64,000 bases of DNA, from positions 1 through 64,000 of the forward strand of contig JAIEMA010000016.1 of assembly GCA_019752535.1 (NCBI GenBank), given 5' to 3'. The DNA comes from Bacteriovoracaceae bacterium. Its GTDB lineage: Bacteria > Bdellovibrionota > Bacteriovoracia > Bacteriovoracales > Bacteriovoracaceae. Numbering within the stretch: position 1 is the first letter of the stretch; each line of letters opens with the position of its first letter. Positions 51,154 to 59,929 of the stretch are shown here, in pieces. The translations under genes and the position numbers were made by a program. The notes below the pieces were generated by a model, which searched no databases, was not told the DNA's origin, and saw only the letters and a program-made list of their open reading frames with translations.

Positions 51154-52299
51154 ATGAAGACCCAAACTCAAACCTTCGCACTTGCAGTGCTTGTAGGACT
51201 AAGCTTTGGTTCAGTGTACGCCCAAGAAGAGCAAGTTCTTAACTCTGACCCGATTAATGTCGATGGCTACCTTGCTGAAAAGCAGGTCACAGACGGGGAG
51301 TTAGAGGGAATTAAGTCTGAGCTTAACAAGCAAAAGACTGGCACTCAGCTCAATAAAGTGAAAGCAAAAGAATATGACAAGCTTCAGGGTCAAACTGAAA
51401 AGCTTCTTGAAAGCCAAGATGAATACATCGACGCAAAAGTGGATTCAGTTAAGGCAGTAAAAGAATTTAATAAGAAGTCTCAAGAAAACGAGAAGAAGCT
51501 TAAGTGTCTTCTTGAAGAGTCAGACTCTCCTGATTGCGCGAAGTATGTGAAGAATCGCAGAGTCGAAGAGCCTGCTGTAGACACAATCTCAACAACTCAA
51601 GCTGCTCCAATGAAAATTGAAGCGCCAGCTCCTGCTCCTGCAGCTCCGGCCGATCTTCAAAAGCCATTTGAAGAAATTAAACTTCTTCCATACGCTGGGG
51701 TCACGAACTTCCAAGGTGTAGAGAAGTTAGAGACTGAATACGCTGGTGGTTTACGCTTAGAGAGTAATATCAACGAGCGCTTTAGCATGGGTATTGGTGC
51801 AAACTATTCTCAATTTAATACTCAAGACTTTGGCGGCGGCTATAATAATCAATCTTATTATGGCAGCTACTACGGCACGTATGGTTCTGCTCGCCAGATT
51901 AACTACAAGGGAATGGGAATTGAAGTTTACTCTAAGCTATTCCTTACTCGTGGAGAGCGCTTCCGCCCCTATATCGGAGCGGGTCTTGGTTATAACCGCA
52001 TGACTTTGAACTATAATGATAACAATTCGTTTAATTCATTCGGCAACCAGTTTGGTAATGAAGAATTGACTTCAAGCTATGCGACTGGAAGCTTGTCTGC
52101 AGGATCTGACGTCATGATCACGAGATCAATTGGATTGAACTTACAGTTCCAATATTCTAGAGGTTTTGGCAGCGGCAGCAGTAATAACGGAGTGAATCCG
52201 TACAATGCTCCCGATCAGCGTCGCCTTCAAGATTTGAGTGAAGCGATTATTAACGCAAATGCACTCTCAATCTTTGCTGGTGCAGTGGTAATTTTCTAA
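51154..52299 (+). CDS. Outer-membrane beta-barrel protein with coiled-coil N-terminal domain
   Basis: A 381-residue protein. The signal peptide is MKTQTQTFALAVLVGLSFGSVYA. Residues about 35-130 are Lys/Glu/Gln-rich and helical (SELNKQKTGTQLNKVKAKEY), a Pro/Ala linker follows (APAPAPAAPADL), and about 165-381 form an eight-strand OmpA/OmpX-like barrel (LPYAGVTNFQGVEKLET, RFRPYIGAGLGYNRM) ending SIFAGAVVIF. A strong AGGAGG precedes the ATG. An N-terminal periplasmic helical region before the barrel is unusual compared with OmpA, where the periplasmic domain is C-terminal. Own terminator. Confidence 0.82.
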   Translation: MKTQTQTFALAVLVGLSFGSVYAQEEQVLNSDPINVDGYLAEKQVTDGELEGIKSELNKQKTGTQLNKVKAKEYDKLQGQTEKLLESQDEYIDAKVDSVKAVKEFNKKSQENEKKLKCLLEESDSPDCAKYVKNRRVEEPAVDTISTTQAAPMKIEAPAPAPAAPADLQKPFEEIKLLPYAGVTNFQGVEKLETEYAGGLRLESNINERFSMGIGANYSQFNTQDFGGGYNNQSYYGSYYGTYGSARQINYKGMGIEVYSKLFLTRGERFRPYIGAGLGYNRMTLNYNDNNSFNSFGNQFGNEELTSSYATGSLSAGSDVMITRSIGLNLQFQYSRGFGSGSSNNGVNPYNAPDQRRLQDLSEAIINANALSIFAGAVVIF

Positions 52300-52324
52300 A
52301 CAGAATTAAAATTTCTCAAAGCAC

Positions 52325-52356
52325 AAAGGGCCCTTCTGGGGCCCTTTTGTTTTTTC
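52325..52356 (+). terminator. Terminator of the beta-barrel gene
   Basis: The stem AAAGGGCCC / GGGCCCTTTT with a 5-base loop is followed by GTTTTTTC, 25 bases after the barrel stop. Confidence 0.88.
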
Positions 52357-52431
52357 TTTGTGAATTCCTTGGCGAGAGCGCATTTGGGGCTTAAAATCTT
52401 TAGAGATACTTCCCCCAAAAAAGGTGCTCGC

Positions 52432-53721
52432 ATGAAACCAGTCTACCTCGTTGAAGGCAAACGTACTCCCCAAGTGAAGTCAGGAGCGAACTTACAAGAT
52501 GTCGCTGCTCCCTATCTCGCTCACTATCTCATCAGACATCTCGCAGACAAGCACGGCATACCTTCGGATGCTGTAGATGAAGTGATCATTGGCAACACGG
52601 GTACACCTGCAAAATATCCAAACATTGGAAGAGTCATTGCCCTTGAAGCCGGTTTGAATAAGAAAACTTCAGGTTACTCTGTTCATAGAAATTGTGCTGC
52701 CGGAATGGAAGCACTCTCGCAAGGTTATATCAAAATTGCTTCTGGTCGCTCGGATGTGATTTTTGCAGGAGGAGCCGAGAGCATGTCTCAGATGCCTCTT
52801 ATGTTCAGTAAAAAAATGACGGCTCTTTTTGTCGATCTCATGAAAGCAAAAAGTCCGATGCAAAAATTGGCCTTACTCTCATCTTTTAGACCCGATTACC
52901 TCAAACCGATTATCGCTATTGAGCAAGGACTCACGGATCCTTTCTGTGGACTCAATATGGGACTCACGGCTGAAAAATTGGCCCGCGAATTAGGCATCTC
53001 TCGATTAGAACAAGATGAGTTTGCCAATCGCTCCCATCAGCGTGCTGTTGCGGCTCAAAAAGAGGGACGCTTCGCTGAAGAGATCGTAGGTATCACGACG
53101 GGATCAAAACTTGATCATGTTCTCTCTGAAGATGTGGGACCTCGTTCAAACTCAACGGTTGAAGGTCTTGGCAAGATGAAGCCTTATTTTGAAAAAGGCA
53201 CAGGCACTGTGACTGTGGGTAATGCTTGCCCGATCACAGATGGTGGATCGGTGTGGCTCATGTGCTCTGAAGAAGCTGTGAAGAAATATAATCTCAATCC
53301 AATGGCGCGTATGGTGGATTATCACTTCCATGGTCTTGAGCCTGAACGCATGGGCTTGGGCCCAGTGCTTGCCACTCATGGAGTGTTGAAGCGCACGGGT
53401 CTAACTCTTGATCAGATGGATCTCGTAGAACTCAACGAAGCCTTTGCGGCACAGGTTCTGGCTTGCCAGAAATTATTTAAAGATAAAACTCTCGCTGCAA
53501 AGTGGGGCATCGATGAGGCCCTGGGCGAAATTCCAGCAGAGAAATTAAATGTAAACGGTGGAGCAATCGCTCTCGGTCACCCAGTGGGATCAACCGGTTC
53601 GCGTTTAGTTGTGACACTTGCCCATGAGCTTCGTCGTCGCAAAAAGAAATATGGTCTTGCGACTTTATGTATTGGTGGCGGCCAGGGTGGCGCGACTGTG
53701 ATTGAAAATTTGCAATTTTAA
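52432..53721 (+). CDS. Thiolase (acetyl-CoA acyltransferase, beta-oxidation type)
   Basis: A 429-residue enzyme. The nucleophile Cys88 is in HRNCAAGMEALSQG, the GHP motif is GGAIALGHPVGSTGSR and the second catalytic Cys is in LCIGGGQGGA. With the multifunctional enzyme gene 11 bases downstream it forms a fatty acid beta-oxidation pair, as in fadI-fadJ. The ATG with an AAAGGTG upstream is preferred; a longer frame begins at 52360 but overlaps the terminator. It could be called FadI- or FadA-like; the sequence does not decide. Confidence 0.92.
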   Translation: MKPVYLVEGKRTPQVKSGANLQDVAAPYLAHYLIRHLADKHGIPSDAVDEVIIGNTGTPAKYPNIGRVIALEAGLNKKTSGYSVHRNCAAGMEALSQGYIKIASGRSDVIFAGGAESMSQMPLMFSKKMTALFVDLMKAKSPMQKLALLSSFRPDYLKPIIAIEQGLTDPFCGLNMGLTAEKLARELGISRLEQDEFANRSHQRAVAAQKEGRFAEEIVGITTGSKLDHVLSEDVGPRSNSTVEGLGKMKPYFEKGTGTVTVGNACPITDGGSVWLMCSEEAVKKYNLNPMARMVDYHFHGLEPERMGLGPVLATHGVLKRTGLTLDQMDLVELNEAFAAQVLACQKLFKDKTLAAKWGIDEALGEIPAEKLNVNGGAIALGHPVGSTGSRLVVTLAHELRRRKKKYGLATLCIGGGQGGATVIENLQF

Positions 53722-53732
53722 GGGATTAAGCC

Positions 53733-55859
53733 ATGCAACTGTCTCATTTAACATTTGAAGTAAAAGATTCCATCGCCTATGTGGGCTTTGGAAAATATGA
53801 AAAGAAATCGATGACCACCCTCTCGCGTGATGCGATGGAGGAGTTGAGACAAATCGTCACAGATCTTGGAGTGAAAGATAAAAAGAAAGAAATCCGTGGT
53901 GTGATTTTTTTCTCTCACAAGCCTGGAGTCTTCTTGGCCGGAGTTGATGTGAATCTCATCAATTCCATGAAGACAGAATCAGAAGCGGCGAGAGGTGCCG
54001 AGCAGGGGCAATATCTTTATAACTTGATTGAAGACTTAAAGGTTCCTACAGCTGCCGTTGTCGACGGTGTTTGCTTAGGTGGCGGACTTGAGCTCTCGTT
54101 ATCTTGTGATCGCATCTACGCATCGGATAATCCTAAGACTGCTCTAGGCCTTCCTGAAGTTATGCTTGGAGTTCTTCCTGGTTTTGGAGGAACTTATCGT
54201 CTCCCTAAAAAAGTGGGCCTTCCTAACGCTCTTGATATGATTCTCACAGGGCGCCAAGTGAAGGGAAAAAGCGCTTATAAACTTGGTTTAGTCGAAGCGA
54301 TTTTACCTACGGAGAGAATGTTAGAGTTAGTTCCAGCTCTTCTTTTAAAGCCGGTTCCAAAAAAGAAAGGAGCGTTTGAAAAAACTTTAGAACGTGTCGC
54401 GACTGAGAATTTCCTCACACGTAAAATTATTTTTCAAAAGGCCCGCGAGAAGGTTTTAGAGCAATCGAAAGGCTTTTATCCTGCTCCTCTAAAAATTCTT
54501 GAAGTCTTAGAGATGGGAGCTGGAAAGGGGAGAGAAGATTATCTCGCGATTGAAGCTCAAGCCTTTGGAGATCTTTCGCAAACGAATGTTTCAAAAAACC
54601 TTCAGCACATTTTCTTTATGACGGATAAGTCTAAGAAAATGGATAACAAAGACCAAATTAAAGCTGTCGAGCGCGGAGCTGTGCTGGGTGCCGGTGTGAT
54701 GGGAGGGGGGATTGCTTGGCTGTTTGCCAATAATGATCAGGCCCCAGTCATGAAAGATATCACTCAAGCGGCTCTTGAACTTGGACTGAAACAAGCTTCT
54801 GGAAATTTTGCTTCGGCTTTGAAAAAAAAGCGCATGAGTGAAGATGATTTTAATCGCAAAATGAGATCTATCACACCGACTTTGAATTTTGATAATTTTA
54901 AAGGTGTGGATCTTGTGGTTGAAGCGGTTGTTGAGAATATGGATGTGAAGAAAAAAGTTCTAAGCGAGCTTGAGACTAAAGTGAGAGCGGACTGCTTAAT
55001 CACTTCAAACACTTCATCTCTCTCAGTCACAGAGATGGCCCAAGCAATGAAGGACTCTTCACGTTTTGCTGGACTTCATTTTTTTAATCCTGTGAACAAA
55101 ATGCCATTGGTTGAAATTATTGCTCATCCTAAAGCCACAAAAGAGACGATTGATCGTCTCTACAAATGGGCCTTAGATGTGAAGAAAACTCCTGTCATCG
55201 TCAATGATGGGCCTGGGGTCTTAGTGAATAGAATCCTTGCTCCTTATTTGAATGAAGCGGCTTTCTTACTTGAAGCCGGAGTTTCAATTCAAGATCTCGA
55301 TCAAGCGGCACTCAATTTTGGAATGCCGATGGGCCCATGCCGTCTGATGGATGAAGTGGGTTTAGATGTCTGCGAGAAAGTAGGAAAAATTATGCAGGCC
55401 GGTCTTGGGGCCAGAGCTCAGGCCAGCGGTCTTTCTCATAAACTCACTGAGACGGGAGCTTTAGGTCGAAAAAACGCAAAGGGATTTTATCTTTATGATG
55501 AGAAGGGAAAAGTGACGGGAAGAAATCCTGTGATTGAAGCTCTCTTACCTTCAAAATCAGTCTCAATGGATGAATCTGTCTTACAATTGCGCTTATTCTT
55601 ACCAATGGTCAATGAAGCCGCTTACTGCTTAAGTGATAAAATTGTTGATAATGCCTCCACTGTAGATATGGGAATGATTTACGGAATAGGCTTTCCCCCA
55701 TTTAAGGGTGGACTCTTAAGTTATGCCGACTCTCAAGGGGCAGAACAAGTTTTAAGTCTGCTCAATGAGTTTGCAAGCTCTGTCTCTTCTGAGCGCTACA
55801 AACCTGCACCGTTACTTGTTGAACTCGCCCAGAGTAAACGAAAGTTTTATGATCTATAG
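53733..55859 (+). CDS. fadJ: Multifunctional enoyl-CoA hydratase / 3-hydroxyacyl-CoA dehydrogenase
   Basis: A 708-residue fusion enzyme for two beta-oxidation steps. The N-terminal crotonase domain (about 1-190) has CLGGGLELSLSCDR and LGLPEVMLGVLPGFGGT with both catalytic Glu positions. The NAD-binding domain begins near residue 310 with GAVLGAGVMGGGIAWLFA, then NTSSLSVTEMA and the catalytic-His segment GLHFFNPVNKMPLVEII; the C-terminal dehydrogenase domain follows. Length and order match FadB/FadJ. Its stop is directly followed by the permease ATG. Confidence 0.92.
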   Translation: MQLSHLTFEVKDSIAYVGFGKYEKKSMTTLSRDAMEELRQIVTDLGVKDKKKEIRGVIFFSHKPGVFLAGVDVNLINSMKTESEAARGAEQGQYLYNLIEDLKVPTAAVVDGVCLGGGLELSLSCDRIYASDNPKTALGLPEVMLGVLPGFGGTYRLPKKVGLPNALDMILTGRQVKGKSAYKLGLVEAILPTERMLELVPALLLKPVPKKKGAFEKTLERVATENFLTRKIIFQKAREKVLEQSKGFYPAPLKILEVLEMGAGKGREDYLAIEAQAFGDLSQTNVSKNLQHIFFMTDKSKKMDNKDQIKAVERGAVLGAGVMGGGIAWLFANNDQAPVMKDITQAALELGLKQASGNFASALKKKRMSEDDFNRKMRSITPTLNFDNFKGVDLVVEAVVENMDVKKKVLSELETKVRADCLITSNTSSLSVTEMAQAMKDSSRFAGLHFFNPVNKMPLVEIIAHPKATKETIDRLYKWALDVKKTPVIVNDGPGVLVNRILAPYLNEAAFLLEAGVSIQDLDQAALNFGMPMGPCRLMDEVGLDVCEKVGKIMQAGLGARAQASGLSHKLTETGALGRKNAKGFYLYDEKGKVTGRNPVIEALLPSKSVSMDESVLQLRLFLPMVNEAAYCLSDKIVDNASTVDMGMIYGIGFPPFKGGLLSYADSQGAEQVLSLLNEFASSVSSERYKPAPLLVELAQSKRKFYDL

Positions 55860-57020
55860 ATGAATCCATTCTATAAGTATTTTCTCAACTATCTCTTTCA
55901 CGCTCGCACACGCCAAGGACTTTTGTTCTTGGCGCTTGTGGGTCTTTTTCTCTCTTCAAGTGCACTAATCGTGATTCAAGGGATTATGGGTGGACTTCAG
56001 CACGGATTGATTGCTCGCTCACAAAATTATCACGGAGTAGGTGTCATTCGTTTCGCTGATCAACTCGAAGAGAAAGATTTATGGAACGAAGTGAAGTCAA
56101 ACAGATGGGCCATGTCTCGGGAGAGACAGGTTGAGATTTTAATTAGAAATGGCTCGCAAGTCGCACCCCTTATCCTTCACGGGGTCGATCTTCAGGGAGA
56201 GCTGCCTCCATTTTTAAAAGAAAAAGATTTAAACGGTTTAGTTTTAGGTGCTGATTTAGCTCAGAAATTAAAAACAACTTTTTTTACTGATGTGATGATG
56301 ATCGCGCCGGCGACGACTGAAGCATTGGCCGGTGAAATTCCTCGACAGCTCTCTACTGCTATTTCTGATTACTTACTCTCCGATGTGATGGAAATCGATA
56401 CCATGCATGCCTGGATCAGAATAGCTTTTGTTCAAAATCTTGTGCGATTGAGGGGAGCAGACTCTTGGCGTTTTTATAATTTAGATGATTTTAAAGCGGC
56501 TAAAAAATCGATTCGCCCTTCAGAAGGAGTGATCATCGAGAGCTGGGAGGATCAACATCAAACACTAATGTGGGCCCTTAATTTAGAAACTCGAGTCATG
56601 CTGGCCCTCTTTACCGCCATGGCCCTTTTGGTGTCCTTGGCGATCACGACAGGTCTCTTTTTATTTTTTGGGAAAATTCGCCCCGATTTGGCGAGTTTTT
56701 GGCTCTTAGGGCTCTCTCTCCCTCGTATCGAGAGAATGGTTCTGACTTTTGTTTTACAGCTCTCGGGCGTGAGTTGTTTTTTTGGTGTGGCCCTAGGATC
56801 GGGACTGCTTTTGATACTTGAGCGTTTTGGACACAACTTGATGCCAGATATTTTTGTCGAAAGAAATTTTCCAATACAAATTAATCTTTTGAATCTAAGT
56901 CTTTCATTTTTCGTTCCATTCTTAATTTCAGTCGTATTTTCAATGTTTTCACTCTTTCAGTTCAAAAAAGATAATCCTAGTTTTATTCAACTAGTACGCG
57001 GTTCTGGAGAGAGTGCTTAG
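55860..57020 (+). CDS. LolC/E or FtsX-like ABC permease
   Basis: A 386-residue inner-membrane protein: one N-terminal segment (about 20-43), a large periplasmic loop, then three C-terminal segments near 235-265, 290-320 and 340-375. This topology and the N-terminal ALIVIQGIMGGLQHGL resemble lipoprotein-releasing permeases (LolC/LolE) and the FtsX superfamily. No LolD-type ATPase is next to it. It begins at the base after the fadJ stop, so it is co-translated with beta-oxidation genes, an unexpected pairing. Confidence 0.75.
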   Translation: MNPFYKYFLNYLFHARTRQGLLFLALVGLFLSSSALIVIQGIMGGLQHGLIARSQNYHGVGVIRFADQLEEKDLWNEVKSNRWAMSRERQVEILIRNGSQVAPLILHGVDLQGELPPFLKEKDLNGLVLGADLAQKLKTTFFTDVMMIAPATTEALAGEIPRQLSTAISDYLLSDVMEIDTMHAWIRIAFVQNLVRLRGADSWRFYNLDDFKAAKKSIRPSEGVIIESWEDQHQTLMWALNLETRVMLALFTAMALLVSLAITTGLFLFFGKIRPDLASFWLLGLSLPRIERMVLTFVLQLSGVSCFFGVALGSGLLLILERFGHNLMPDIFVERNFPIQINLLNLSLSFFVPFLISVVFSMFSLFQFKKDNPSFIQLVRGSGESA

Positions 57021-57022
57021 GC

Positions 57023-57057
57023 AAAAACAGACGCCCAGAATTTGCGTCTTGTTTTTA
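57023..57057 (+). terminator. Terminator after the permease gene
   Basis: AAAAACAGACGC and GCGTCTTGTTTTT pair with one bulge around a 9-base loop, ending in GTTTTTAT. It lies directly after the permease stop. Confidence 0.75.
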
Positions 57058-57128
57058 TCTCGAGCTGATTTACACTGGTATTCGACTGGGATTTGTTCTT
57101 TATCTCATGCTCAATAAAAGGTGTTTTG

Positions 57129-58070
57129 ATGTCTGTTTTATCATTTAATCAAAAGTCGAATTGGAATCAAGTGAAGCCGGCCATGAGAGCGGGTGGATTA
57201 AATGAGACACTGATCTTAAATCAACAAGGGCCTGTCAGTTTTCACTGGAGTGATTTTAAAGATTCATGTCGCTCCTATCAGCAAAAAATTGAAGTTGATC
57301 CAGTCATGAAGGCTGAGTATGAATCTAAGATTCTTGAACTCGAAAGACTTCAAACCATGCCTGTATGGATTAAAAGTGAAAAAGAGACAACTCACACCAC
57401 GCTGTTTAATTTGTATCAGGATTTTATTTTAGAGAATATGTGGCAAGGCAAAGATGCTCATCCTCATGCTCCCTATGATATTTCTTTTATCTCTCCGTCT
57501 GGTCCTTTTAAGAAGATATCAATTACTGATTGCTTTAATATTCAAACCTATCAAGACTTCGTCATGGTCTTCTTGCTTCAGGGCAAGCTTCCTCAGCGTG
57601 ATTTCAGGCTAAGAGTCCCAAGTAAGCTTCTCGCTGAGTTTGGATCTAATATGTCTGAAGTGGGTCTGATTGATTTGCAACAGATCACTTCGAGTGGATT
57701 GCTTTTAAAATGTTCTTCAAAGACCTTCTTTCAAAGTATTCGTCCCGATGGGCAAGTGCGCTTGATGTTTAAAACTTCTCCTTTGGAGAGTGCAAATCAA
57801 ATCAAGAATTGGACTAGTTTTAAAGATGTCGTTGCGGCTTGGGGGTTAAATCCTTTCTATTCCCACAATAAACAAGAAGCTTTTCTGCTTAATTGCTCTG
57901 ACTTTCAAATTGCTTCTCGATTTGATTTTGGTGTCACCAATGAGGTTTACCTCTTTGTCAGTTTTGAGCATTTAAAGAACGCTAATCTCGTCATTGCGAC
58001 AAAATTGATGAATTTCATTTCTAGTGGCAAAGATTCTTATAAGAGTGAAATCGCAACGAAAGTCGCTTAA
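57129..58070 (+). CDS. Hypothetical protein, possibly with a PilZ-like region
   Basis: A 313-residue cytoplasmic protein. The start at 57129 has AAAGGTG nearby; a longer frame from 57093 adds an unlikely leader. Around residues 168-200 there is FRLRVPSKLLAEF, then LQQITSSGLLLKC, which resembles the RxxxR ... (D/N)xSxxG spacing of PilZ c-di-GMP domains, though the first motif is imperfect. No other domain is visible. It is followed 3 bases later by the desaturase gene. Confidence 0.6.
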   Translation: MSVLSFNQKSNWNQVKPAMRAGGLNETLILNQQGPVSFHWSDFKDSCRSYQQKIEVDPVMKAEYESKILELERLQTMPVWIKSEKETTHTTLFNLYQDFILENMWQGKDAHPHAPYDISFISPSGPFKKISITDCFNIQTYQDFVMVFLLQGKLPQRDFRLRVPSKLLAEFGSNMSEVGLIDLQQITSSGLLLKCSSKTFFQSIRPDGQVRLMFKTSPLESANQIKNWTSFKDVVAAWGLNPFYSHNKQEAFLLNCSDFQIASRFDFGVTNEVYLFVSFEHLKNANLVIATKLMNFISSGKDSYKSEIATKVA

Positions 58071-58073
58071 GCT

Positions 58074-58880
58074 GTGCGATATTCTCTAAAAGATCTAGGC
58101 GCAACTTTATTTATCATCATCCAGTTTGCTCTTACTCTTTTTTGGGCCCTTAATGCTCACAGCTTTTCATGGCCGATGCATTTGGTGTTAATCGTCTTGG
58201 GCGGTTTCATCTTTTATTACAATCCGATTATGGTGACTCATAATTTTCTACACACACCCTTTTTTAAATCCTCCCTCCTCAATCGCCTCTTTGAACTCTT
58301 TAACTGCATAAACCTTGGGCTTCCTCAGATTCTTTATAAACATCACCATCTCACGCATCATCGCTATAACAATTCTCTAGAGGATCCCTCTTCGACAAAG
58401 CTCAAGGGTAAAAACGGAGGGCATGAGCACTGGATTCCTTACTCAGCGCTCTCGCTCCTTAGAGATGGGACCCAGAAAGCTTGGGCCCAAGCGATTGCCA
58501 AGGGTGAGGGAGTGGATCTAGCGCTGCAGGTAGGGATGACTGTCATCGGTTGGGGATTATGGTTTTGGATCGACTGGAAGTGGACTCTCTATGCGTGGCT
58601 TCCGCTTTTTTGGTGGGGATGGTTTCTGGCCCATATGGAAAACTATTTTGAGCACTTCAACGCTAAAAATCCCGATAGCCGCTTTGGTAATTCAGTGAGC
58701 TATTATGGGCCCATTTATAATCTGATCATGATGAACGAAGGCTATCATCAGGAGCATCATATTTCGCCCCAGACGCATTGGACTGAGCGTCCTGCCTTAC
58801 AGAGTAAATATGAGGTTCAAATGCGGGAAAACCAGGCTTACGCGGCTAAAAACCCGCCTCTATTGGGCTTTCTTGATTGA
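58074..58880 (+). CDS. Membrane fatty acid desaturase/hydroxylase family protein
   Basis: A 268-residue membrane di-iron protein. Histidine motifs are in order: HNFLHTPF, KHHHLTHHRYNN and NEGYHQEHH, with four predicted membrane segments. It could be a lipid desaturase or a carotenoid-type hydroxylase; substrate unknown. It starts with GTG and has no clear ribosome binding site, so translation is probably coupled to the gene 3 bases upstream. It differs from the desaturase at 9862-10950 in motif spacing and has no coiled-coil tail. Confidence 0.82.
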   Translation: MRYSLKDLGATLFIIIQFALTLFWALNAHSFSWPMHLVLIVLGGFIFYYNPIMVTHNFLHTPFFKSSLLNRLFELFNCINLGLPQILYKHHHLTHHRYNNSLEDPSSTKLKGKNGGHEHWIPYSALSLLRDGTQKAWAQAIAKGEGVDLALQVGMTVIGWGLWFWIDWKWTLYAWLPLFWWGWFLAHMENYFEHFNAKNPDSRFGNSVSYYGPIYNLIMMNEGYHQEHHISPQTHWTERPALQSKYEVQMRENQAYAAKNPPLLGFLD

Positions 58881-59873
58881 ATCAAAGTCGACATCATAAG
58901 CGGCACTTTTATCGAGATTCTTTCTGCGCTTATCATAGCGCTCAGTGGTTGTGACATTGGCGTGTCCGGCGAAAATGGCGACATCTCGAATAGGAGTGGA
59001 TTGAGTATCCAGCAGATGCGAGATCACAGTCGCCCGACAGGAGTGAGGGGAGACTTTCTTATTAATTCCAAGTTCACGGGCGTATTTATCCACTAAGCGA
59101 TACACACTTGAGCCATCCATGCGCTGACCTCTGCGCTTGATGGGATCAGTTTGCAGGACGTAATCATCACCGTCTAGCACCACACCCTCACTGCCTAAAA
59201 AGGAATGATAGCGAGTGAGTGCCTGGATCACGACAGGGGCCACCGGCACGAGGCGCACCTTATCTCCCTTTCCATGAATGCGCACAACAATGTGCCCGCG
59301 CTCTTTATAGAAATCACGGCATTTCAGTTGCGTGAGCTCACTGCGACGAAGGCCCAAGTGAAAGAGCAGGGCGAGAGCGACTCGATGGAGTTCACCTTTC
59401 AGGGTGTCCGCTTTGGGAGCGTCTATCATGCGCACCACTTCTTCATCGTCAAAGGCTTGAGTAGGGGATTCAGTTTGCACTTTAGGAAGCTTCACCACAT
59501 CTAAGGGATTGTGATCAACGAGTTTGGCGGAGAGGGCCCATTTTATAAATGAGCGCACGGCCACGAGTCTTCTGTTGATAGTGGCCGAAGCCTTACCTTG
59601 AGAAACTAGATGATCGCGGTAGAGCTGAAAGTGATAGGCATGGAGATCTTTGGGGTGAGTGAGATTCTCTCCTCCAGATCTTAGAAAGTTAAAGAATGCA
59701 TCCAGGTCACCCATATACGCACGGCGAGTGTCTTCTGAGAGAAAATTCCCTAAGAAGTCTTTCACAAAGTCTTCAACTTTGATCCCACGATTGCGGGCCT
59801 CTTCGAACTTGCGAGCAAGATTTTCATCAAGGGCTTTTGAAGTGACGAGGGTGAGAGCTTTTTTTGAGGCCAT
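58860..59873 (-). CDS. XerC/XerD-type tyrosine recombinase
   Basis: A 337-residue recombinase. The N-terminal core-binding domain spans about 35-125, then the catalytic domain: Arg in LGLRRSEL, a Lys in IHGKGDKVR, HSCR for HxxR, His in AGHANV and the nucleophile Tyr in TTERYDKR. It resembles chromosome-dimer resolvases more than phage integrases; no dif-like site was identified nearby. The preferred start is the ATG at 59873; a TTG six codons upstream is possible. Convergent with the desaturase, overlapping by 21 bases, and downstream of tex. Confidence 0.88.
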   Translation of the reverse strand: MASKKALTLVTSKALDENLARKFEEARNRGIKVEDFVKDFLGNFLSEDTRRAYMGDLDAFFNFLRSGGENLTHPKDLHAYHFQLYRDHLVSQGKASATINRRLVAVRSFIKWALSAKLVDHNPLDVVKLPKVQTESPTQAFDDEEVVRMIDAPKADTLKGELHRVALALLFHLGLRRSELTQLKCRDFYKERGHIVVRIHGKGDKVRLVPVAPVVIQALTRYHSFLGSEGVVLDGDDYVLQTDPIKRRGQRMDGSSVYRLVDKYARELGINKKVSPHSCRATVISHLLDTQSTPIRDVAIFAGHANVTTTERYDKRRKNLDKSAAYDVDFDSIKKAQ

Positions 59874-59929
59874 GCACTTATTATCGTGCAAGGCCCAAAA
59901 AAGGATAGGGAGAAAAAATTGTCCAGCTC

